Source of the DNA: a virus
Direction: 5' to 3' (one strand)
Length of the DNA: 25,150 bases
Virus record (IMG/VR): IMGVR_UViG_3300020182_000174
Coordinates: 1-25,150 of that record
The translations under genes and the position numbers were made by a program. Positions 20,942 through 25,150 of the stretch are shown here, in pieces. The notes beneath the pieces are model-generated. The model saw nothing but the letters and a program-made list of their open reading frames with translations, searched no databases and was not told the origin of the DNA. Within the stretch, counting starts at the first letter, position 1, and every line of letters begins with the position of its first letter.

Positions 20942-21871
20942 ATGACAGATAAAAGAATGCAGGTGTTGATTGACGCTGACTCAATCTACTTTAGGATAGC
21001 TATGGCTACCCAGAGGGAGAAGGATATGCGAGTAAACTTACGTAAAACCCTCATGGATATAGAAGATAAGTGCTCAGTCATTGAACCAGTGGACATGAGG
21101 ATAGCCGTTAAAGGCAAGGGGAACTTCCGTACGGGAGTTTCTCCTGACTACAAGGGTAACCGTAAGCGTGAGCTAGAACCCGGTGAGAAGAAAGCTCTGG
21201 CCTATGGACATCAACACTTAATTGATAAGTATGATGCAGTAATGGCTCATGACATGGAGGCTGATGATCTAGTCTCCATCTGGGCATGGGAGTGCATTAG
21301 TAATGATCTACCCTACGTCATTGTCCACATTGATAAAGACTTAAACATGATCCCGGGCAACCACTACAACTTTGTAAAGAAAGAAGAATACTTTGTTGAC
21401 TATGAGAAAGGTCACTACAACTTCATGATGCAGATGTTGATAGGTGATGCCACAGATAACATCCCCGGGGTTAAAGGAATAGGCCCAAAGAGAGCTGAGA
21501 AGCTGCTGCTTAACTGCCCCTTCGATAGGCGTTGGCAAACTGTAAGGAACTGCTGGTCAGATAAGAAGCAAATGCTTATCTCCGCTAGGTTACTATGGAT
21601 GGCGACAAGCTTTGAGGAAGCTGAGAGTGGTAATGAGATGTTACTAGAGTACATCCATGCACAATCAGTGGAAGACTTTTGGGCCATGAACCCTATACCA
21701 CTGGAGGATAAGGATGAAGAACAAACACATGGTGAAACCCCTGAGTGCGAACAAGATGTTTGCGAAGAAGGGGAGGACAACATTCAAGACAGCGGATTAC
21801 AAGAGGTATCAGGAGGAGATCCGGGACGAGATGATGGCAGCAGTGTGGCCCTTCGGGACGAATCAAGTTGA
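20942..21871 (+). CDS. 5'-3' exonuclease (FEN family, T7 gp6-like)
   Basis: The protein has 309 residues. An N-terminal VLIDADSIYFR supplies D11/D13, MEADDLVS and HIDKDL provide further metal ligands, and GDATDNIPGVKGIGPKRAEK forms the helix-3-turn-helix DNA-binding part. It removes RNA primers and degrades host DNA 5'-3' in T7-like phages. The last 50 residues are acidic (EEQTHGETPECEQDVC and beyond) and lie out of frame over the start of the resolvase gene. GAGGAT upstream of the ATG is the RBS. It follows the polymerase by 12 bp. Confidence 0.88.
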   Translation: MTDKRMQVLIDADSIYFRIAMATQREKDMRVNLRKTLMDIEDKCSVIEPVDMRIAVKGKGNFRTGVSPDYKGNRKRELEPGEKKALAYGHQHLIDKYDAVMAHDMEADDLVSIWAWECISNDLPYVIVHIDKDLNMIPGNHYNFVKKEEYFVDYEKGHYNFMMQMLIGDATDNIPGVKGIGPKRAEKLLLNCPFDRRWQTVRNCWSDKKQMLISARLLWMATSFEEAESGNEMLLEYIHAQSVEDFWAMNPIPLEDKDEEQTHGETPECEQDVCEEGEDNIQDSGLQEVSGGDPGRDDGSSVALRDESS

Positions 21872-22070
21872 GTTCACCATCGAGGGAGGCATGTCTAACA
21901 GGGGTGCCGACCTTGACAACATAATAAAACCCATCTTAGATACCTACCAAGGTATCTTTGAGGAGTTCAATGACAACAAGGTGTACCATATAGAACTCAC
22001 TAAGAAGATCGTTAAGAAAGGTGAGGAGTACATCAGCGTACATATCAAAGAACTAGAGAGTGTTACATGA
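21714..22070 (+). CDS. RusA-like Holliday junction resolvase
   Basis: The protein has 118 residues. The motif GADLDNIIKPILD places acidic D66 and D68 and K72; D87 lies 21 residues after D66. E. coli RusA uses D70, D72, K76 and D91, the same spacing, so a complete active site is present. It resolves branched replication intermediates, probably ahead of packaging. GGAGGATAAGG lies directly before the ATG. The first 158 bp overlap the exonuclease gene in another frame, and its stop overlaps the next start (ATGA). Confidence 0.88.
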   Translation: MKNKHMVKPLSANKMFAKKGRTTFKTADYKRYQEEIRDEMMAAVWPFGTNQVEFTIEGGMSNRGADLDNIIKPILDTYQGIFEEFNDNKVYHIELTKKIVKKGEEYISVHIKELESVT

Positions 22071-22231
22071 AAAGAATAAAGCTTAAGGGTGGTGATGAGT
22101 ATGATGTCCACACTAGTTGGAGGAAGCTCATCAGACCATCCAAGGGCATGATCAAACGTGCAAAGAGAACCTATAACAAACGGTTCCGCAAGGAATGTAA
22201 TGATCAAACCATTAAGGGTTTGGAGGAATGA
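22067..22231 (+). CDS. Small basic hypothetical protein
   Basis: This 54-residue ORF starts MKRIKLKGGDEYD and has a strongly basic middle (IKRAKRTYNKRFRKE). Small phage proteins beginning MKRIKLKGGDEYD are familiar to me as hypotheticals, often near replication genes. The start overlaps the resolvase stop as ATGA. It is probably a nucleic-acid-binding or accessory protein; no activity is known. Confidence 0.72.
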   Translation: MKRIKLKGGDEYDVHTSWRKLIRPSKGMIKRAKRTYNKRFRKECNDQTIKGLEE

Positions 22232-22236
22232 TCGAT

Positions 22237-22416
22237 ATGAGAGTTAAAATGTATAAACTAGTACAAGAGATAGTCGAATCGGGTATTGAGTCTGGGTACA
22301 ATCGGGCACATAAGCACACCGACAGCCCTTGTGATGAAACAATTAAACAGTGCATTGAACAATACATAATGAATGGCTTTGATGAAGCATTTGAATTTAA
22401 TAAAGAGGATATATAA
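22237..22416 (+). CDS. Small hypothetical protein
   Basis: The product has 59 residues starting MRVKMYKLVQEIVESGIESG. An earlier ATG at 22228 overlaps the previous stop but has its GGAGG only one base away, so the second ATG, nine to ten bases from GGAGG, is preferred. It is helical, acidic at the C-terminus, and lacks known motifs. It lies 2 bp before the reductase gene and may be translated with it. Confidence 0.62.
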   Translation: MRVKMYKLVQEIVESGIESGYNRAHKHTDSPCDETIKQCIEQYIMNGFDEAFEFNKEDI

Positions 22417-22418
22417 TA

Positions 22419-24305
22419 ATGGATCAGTATCAACAGTTTATACACAAGAGCCGCTATGCACGTTGGATGCCAGAGTTAGGCCGTAGAGAAACATGGGCAG
22501 AAACAGTTAACCGTTACGTTGGTTTCTGGGAAGGACGGGGGCAAATAGATAAGGAGACAGCGGCTCAAATGTTTGATGCTATCCATGACCTAAAGGTTAT
22601 GCCATCTATGCGGTGCATGATGACAGCAGGTACTGCCTTAGCTAAGGATAACGTAGCTGGATTTAATTGTAGTTACTTACACATTGATTCACCACGTAGC
22701 TTTGATGAGTTGATGTACGTGTTGATGTGCGGTACAGGTGTAGGGTTCAGTGTCGAGCGTAACTTCATCAACAAACTACCAATAGTATCAGAAGAGTTCC
22801 ACCCTACAGACACTGTGATTGTTGTTGCTGACAGTAAGATTGGTTGGGCCTCAGCATTCCGTGAGCTTATTGCTATGCTCTATGCTGGTAAGATACCTAA
22901 GTGGGATGTGAGTAAGGTACGAAGTGCTGGCGAACGCCTTAAGACATTTGGTGGTCGTGCCTCTGGGCCTGAGCCTCTAGTAGATCTCTTTAACTTCTGT
23001 GTGCAACTCTTCCAGAAAGCTAAGGGCCGTAAGCTATCAAGCCTAGAGTGCCATGATGTGTGCTGTAAGGTTGCTGACATCGTAGTTGTAGGTGGTGTCC
23101 GTAGGTCTGCACTGATCAGCCTCTCTAATCTATCAGATCAACGTATGGCTAAGGCTAAGTCAGGACAGTGGTGGTTGAATGAAGGTCAACGTAGACTCGC
23201 TAACAACAGCGTGGCGTACACTGAGAAACCAGACTTTGAAGCCTTCCTTAATGAGATGAAGAACATGTACGAGTCTAAAGCTGGTGAGCGTGGTATCTTC
23301 AGCCGTGTTGCAGCCCAGAAGATCGCTGCTCGTAACGGACGGAGAGATGCTACGTATGAGTTCGGAACTAACCCGTGCTCTGAAATCATCCTACGTAGTA
23401 ACCAGTTCTGTAACCTCTCCGAGGTAGTGGTACGTGCAGAGGATACCCTTGAAGATCTCAAAGAGAAGATCGAGATGGCAGCTATCATCGGTACCCTACA
23501 GGCTACACTAACTGACTTCCGTTACCTACGTAAGTCTTGGAAAACTAATACAGAAGAGGAAGCGTTACTTGGTGTGAGCCTTACAGGTATCATGGATCAC
23601 CCAGTGCTGAATGCAAGGGGTGGTGTTAATGGTGAACTACAAGACTGGCTTGAGACAATGCGAGATGCTGCTGTTAAGGTTAATGAGAAGTGGGCTAAGA
23701 AGCTTGGCATTAATCAGGCTGCTGCTATTACAGCTGTCAAGCCAAGTGGTACTGTATCTCAGCTTGTCGATTCTGCTTCTGGCATTCATCCTCGCTTCTC
23801 TAAGCATTACATTCGTAGTGTACGTTCAGACAAGAAAGACCCACTGGCAATCTTCATGCAAGAAAAAGGATTCCCAGTAGAGCAAGACGTTCATAGTGAA
23901 TCTTCACTGGTGTTCAGCTTCCCTGTCAAGGCACCTGAAGCCAGTGTGACTGTCAAGGAGGTGGGTGCAATGGCTCAGCTTGAGCAATGGAAAGCCTATC
24001 AGAACTTCTATTGTGAACACAAGCCAAGCATCACCGTCTACTACACTGATGATGAGTTCTTAGAAGTATGCCAATGGATCTGGGACAACTTCGATATGTG
24101 CTCAGGGATCTCTCTGCTGCCCGTTAGCGATCATGTATACCAACAGGCACCCTATCAGGATATAACCCCTGAGAAGTACGCTGAGTTGCTTGAGGCTATG
24201 CCTACGGGTATTGACTGGGCTGACTTAGGTGACTTTGAAATGGAAGATAACACTACAGGTTCTCAAGAGCTAGCCTGTGTTGGTGGTGCGTGTGAGATCG
24301 TCTAG
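22419..24305 (+). CDS. nrdJ: Class II (adenosylcobalamin-dependent) ribonucleotide reductase, monomeric type
   Basis: The protein has 628 residues and makes deoxynucleotides for phage DNA synthesis without oxygen dependence. Residues that correspond to L. leichmannii RTPR are C84 (C119), C320 in NPCSEI (C408, with E322), and C331 in NQFCNLS (C419); the 11-residue spacing is preserved. The redox C-terminal pair is C620/C625 in CVGGAC. No separate small (beta) subunit gene is present, which fits a B12 enzyme, and the product is shorter than the 739-residue Lactobacillus enzyme with no ATP-cone visible. Electrons probably come from the phage glutaredoxin or host thioredoxin. GAGGAT lies upstream. 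Cobalamin supply must come from the host or surroundings. Confidence 0.93.
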   Translation: MDQYQQFIHKSRYARWMPELGRRETWAETVNRYVGFWEGRGQIDKETAAQMFDAIHDLKVMPSMRCMMTAGTALAKDNVAGFNCSYLHIDSPRSFDELMYVLMCGTGVGFSVERNFINKLPIVSEEFHPTDTVIVVADSKIGWASAFRELIAMLYAGKIPKWDVSKVRSAGERLKTFGGRASGPEPLVDLFNFCVQLFQKAKGRKLSSLECHDVCCKVADIVVVGGVRRSALISLSNLSDQRMAKAKSGQWWLNEGQRRLANNSVAYTEKPDFEAFLNEMKNMYESKAGERGIFSRVAAQKIAARNGRRDATYEFGTNPCSEIILRSNQFCNLSEVVVRAEDTLEDLKEKIEMAAIIGTLQATLTDFRYLRKSWKTNTEEEALLGVSLTGIMDHPVLNARGGVNGELQDWLETMRDAAVKVNEKWAKKLGINQAAAITAVKPSGTVSQLVDSASGIHPRFSKHYIRSVRSDKKDPLAIFMQEKGFPVEQDVHSESSLVFSFPVKAPEASVTVKEVGAMAQLEQWKAYQNFYCEHKPSITVYYTDDEFLEVCQWIWDNFDMCSGISLLPVSDHVYQQAPYQDITPEKYAELLEAMPTGIDWADLGDFEMEDNTTGSQELACVGGACEIV

Positions 24306-24306
24306 T

Positions 24307-24465
24307 ATGGTTGATGATATGAGGGACATTGTCCACGGCCCCGTAATGAAAGCAATGACTGACGTTGTTGAGGGTAGGCTAGCACTATCCCAAGCCTGTC
24401 AGAAGCACAGAGTAACTAAAGAAGAGATACTAGAGTTGGTCTCTAGGTTCTTACACGAAGAGTAA
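24307..24465 (+). CDS. Small helix-turn-helix-like protein
   Basis: This 52-residue ORF from MVDDMRDIVHGPVMKAMTDV starts 1 bp after the reductase stop; there is no clear RBS, so translation is probably coupled. The C-terminal half, ALSQACQKHRVTKEEILELV, has the length and spacing of a short psq-type DNA-binding helix-turn-helix. A regulatory role is possible, but this is inferred from one short pattern. The longer frame from 24277 is rejected because it overlaps the reductase. Confidence 0.6.
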   Translation: MVDDMRDIVHGPVMKAMTDVVEGRLALSQACQKHRVTKEEILELVSRFLHEE

Positions 24466-24532
24466 ACCAACGTAGTAGTTTAAGAAAAGCCTGATATAAG
24501 GCGTATAGGTACCCAAACAACCGTTTAAGTAA

Positions 24533-24569
24533 ACTATAGTGACCCCATAGGTATTCCCTGTGGGGTTAC
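24533..24569 (+). promoter_or_regulatory. 27-bp repeat copy 2 with 13-bp hairpin before mazG
   Basis: ACTATAGTGACCCCATAGG plus TATTCCCT (24533-24559) matches 12482-12508 at 24/27. Here the sequence also folds: 24539-24551 pairs with 24557-24569 over thirteen pairs (two G-U) around TATTC. No T-run follows, so termination is not typical. The hairpin's second arm is absent from copy 1. Confidence 0.7.
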
Positions 24570-24588
24570 AACATTTAAGGAATTGATT

Positions 24589-24906
24589 ATGACAACAGTA
24601 GTTAACTGTACACTTGATGAACTAGAACATAAAGTACTCCTCTGGGGTTACGAGAAGGGTATCCTCCCTAATGGACAAGCATCTAAGCAGTTCAGTAAGA
24701 CACTAGAAGAAGTCTCTGAGTTATGCTCAGCCATCGAGAGTTTAGATGATGAAGAAGTTATAGATGCTATTGGTGATATCGTAGTGACACTTATAATGCA
24801 AGCAAACATCTGGGGTGTAGACCTTAAGGCTTGCTTAGGTTCAGCGTACGATGTGATAGCTAAGCGTACAGGTACAATGGTTAACGGTGTATTCGTTAAG
24901 GACTGA
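24589..24906 (+). CDS. MazG-like nucleotide pyrophosphohydrolase
   Basis: The protein has 105 residues. KTLEEVSELCSAIE gives the E-x2-E metal site (E41, E44) and EEVIDAIGDIVV gives E-x2-D with D59 and D63, the all-alpha NTP pyrophosphatase arrangement. A C-terminal CLGSAYDVIAKRTGTMVNG is conserved among phage MazG-like proteins. MTTVVNC is chosen over an upstream in-frame TTG because AAGGAA lies six bases before this ATG. Phage versions are thought to adjust nucleotide pools or (p)ppGpp; neither is shown here. It lies between the reductase and primase genes. Confidence 0.85.
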   Translation: MTTVVNCTLDELEHKVLLWGYEKGILPNGQASKQFSKTLEEVSELCSAIESLDDEEVIDAIGDIVVTLIMQANIWGVDLKACLGSAYDVIAKRTGTMVNGVFVKD

Positions 24907-24911
24907 GGGTT

Positions 24912-24935
24912 GAGCCACACTACGTGTGTCTCTTT
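24912..24935 (+). repeat. GAGCCACAC hairpin element, copy 4
   Basis: GAGCCACAC-TAC-GTGTGTCTC-TTT, 6 bp past the mazG stop and 13 bp before the next start. With its flanks (TTGAG before, TTTATA after) it equals the copy at 17335. Confidence 0.78.
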
Positions 24936-24948
24936 ATAGGATAATGTT

Positions 24949-25086
24949 ATGAAAGGTACTAAAGATATTGTTGAAGAGCCTACAATCACTAAGTCAGATG
25001 CTAAGGCTATACGACTAGCTAAAAGTGATAAGCGTAGGAAGAAGCGTGTATCTAAAGAAGAACTCTACGAAAAGAAGTGGAAATAG
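24949..25086 (+). CDS. Small basic hypothetical protein before primase
   Basis: This 45-residue ORF begins MKGTKDIVEEPTITKSDA and is Lys/Arg-rich in its second half (KRRKKRVSKEELYEKKWK). AGGA lies seven bases before the ATG. It is 2 bp upstream of the primase start. Function is unknown; a charge-based interaction with DNA is plausible. Confidence 0.65.
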   Translation: MKGTKDIVEEPTITKSDAKAIRLAKSDKRRKKRVSKEELYEKKWK

Positions 25087-25088
25087 AA

Positions 25089-25150
25089 ATGAAGAAACAA
25101 TACGAACCCTCTGATTTAATTACTAAGCACCTACCTTGTGACAAGTGTGG
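25089..25150 (+). CDS. Start of T7 gp4-type primase-helicase, truncated by window
   Basis: The visible N-terminus is MKKQYEPSDLITKHLPCDKC, then Gly. HLPCDKCG is very close to the HIPCDNCG zinc-site start of T7 gp4 primase-helicase (the first Cys pair of its zinc-binding domain), and the location after SSB, PolA and exonuclease fits a replicative primase-helicase. Only 20 codons are visible, so helicase motifs cannot be checked. RBS is weak. Confidence 0.7.
   Translation, partial: MKKQYEPSDLITKHLPCDKC

Noticed and set aside
1-25150. tRNA genes, rRNA, insertion sequences, integrase or attachment site
   Set aside because: No cloverleaf with acceptor and T-loop, no transposase or recombinase motifs, and no long inverted or direct terminal repeats were noticed.

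Overview
This window is part of a double-stranded DNA bacteriophage genome, most likely a short-tailed (podovirus-like) lytic phage of a marine gram-negative bacterium. The evidence is a full head and packaging module (large terminase, portal, scaffold, DUF5309/SU10-type major capsid, head-tail adaptor) beside a T7-like replication module (single-strand-binding protein, family A DNA polymerase, 5'-3' exonuclease, start of a gp4-type primase-helicase). The marine inference rests on the KLDGI-type tail fibre, the class II ribonucleotide reductase, MazG, and several small proteins of kinds I associate with marine phages. No integrase, repressor, tRNA, IS element or CRISPR array was seen. The host cannot be named; canonical GGAGG-type ribosome binding sites precede most genes.

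Layout. Bases 1-12225 are all on the minus strand. In transcription order they are: large terminase, two small ORFs, portal, two small proteins, scaffold, major capsid, a strong terminator, a run of small basic or unknown proteins, head-tail adaptor, and a very long tail fibre that runs off the left edge. Bases 12226-12777 form a divergent, gene-free control region with G-rich repeats, palindromes and a UUCG-loop terminator. From 12778 everything is on the plus strand: a membrane peptide, the single-strand-binding protein, a dense block of small overlapping accessory genes (including a gp88-like protein and several membrane microproteins), a putative small terminase, glutaredoxin, a DUF5664-type nucleotide hydrolase, an HNH nuclease, DNA polymerase, 5'-3' exonuclease overlapping a RusA resolvase, class II ribonucleotide reductase, MazG, and the first codons of the primase-helicase.

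How the genes fit together. The right arm supplies and polices nucleotides (reductase, glutaredoxin, MazG, DUF5664) and copies and processes DNA (SSB, PolA, FEN exonuclease, RusA, primase). The left arm builds and fills the capsid and makes the adhesion fibre. The most unusual content lies between genes. Several families of short repeats recur only at intergenic control points: a GAGCCACAC-N3-GTGTGTCTC hairpin (four copies, invariant stem and mismatch, variable loop), a TAGT-CCC-TAGG core (five copies, one inverted), a pair of hairpins with compensatory base changes, and an exact 17-mer pair. They look like a phage-specific transcription or RNA-processing code and are the best candidate for something undescribed.
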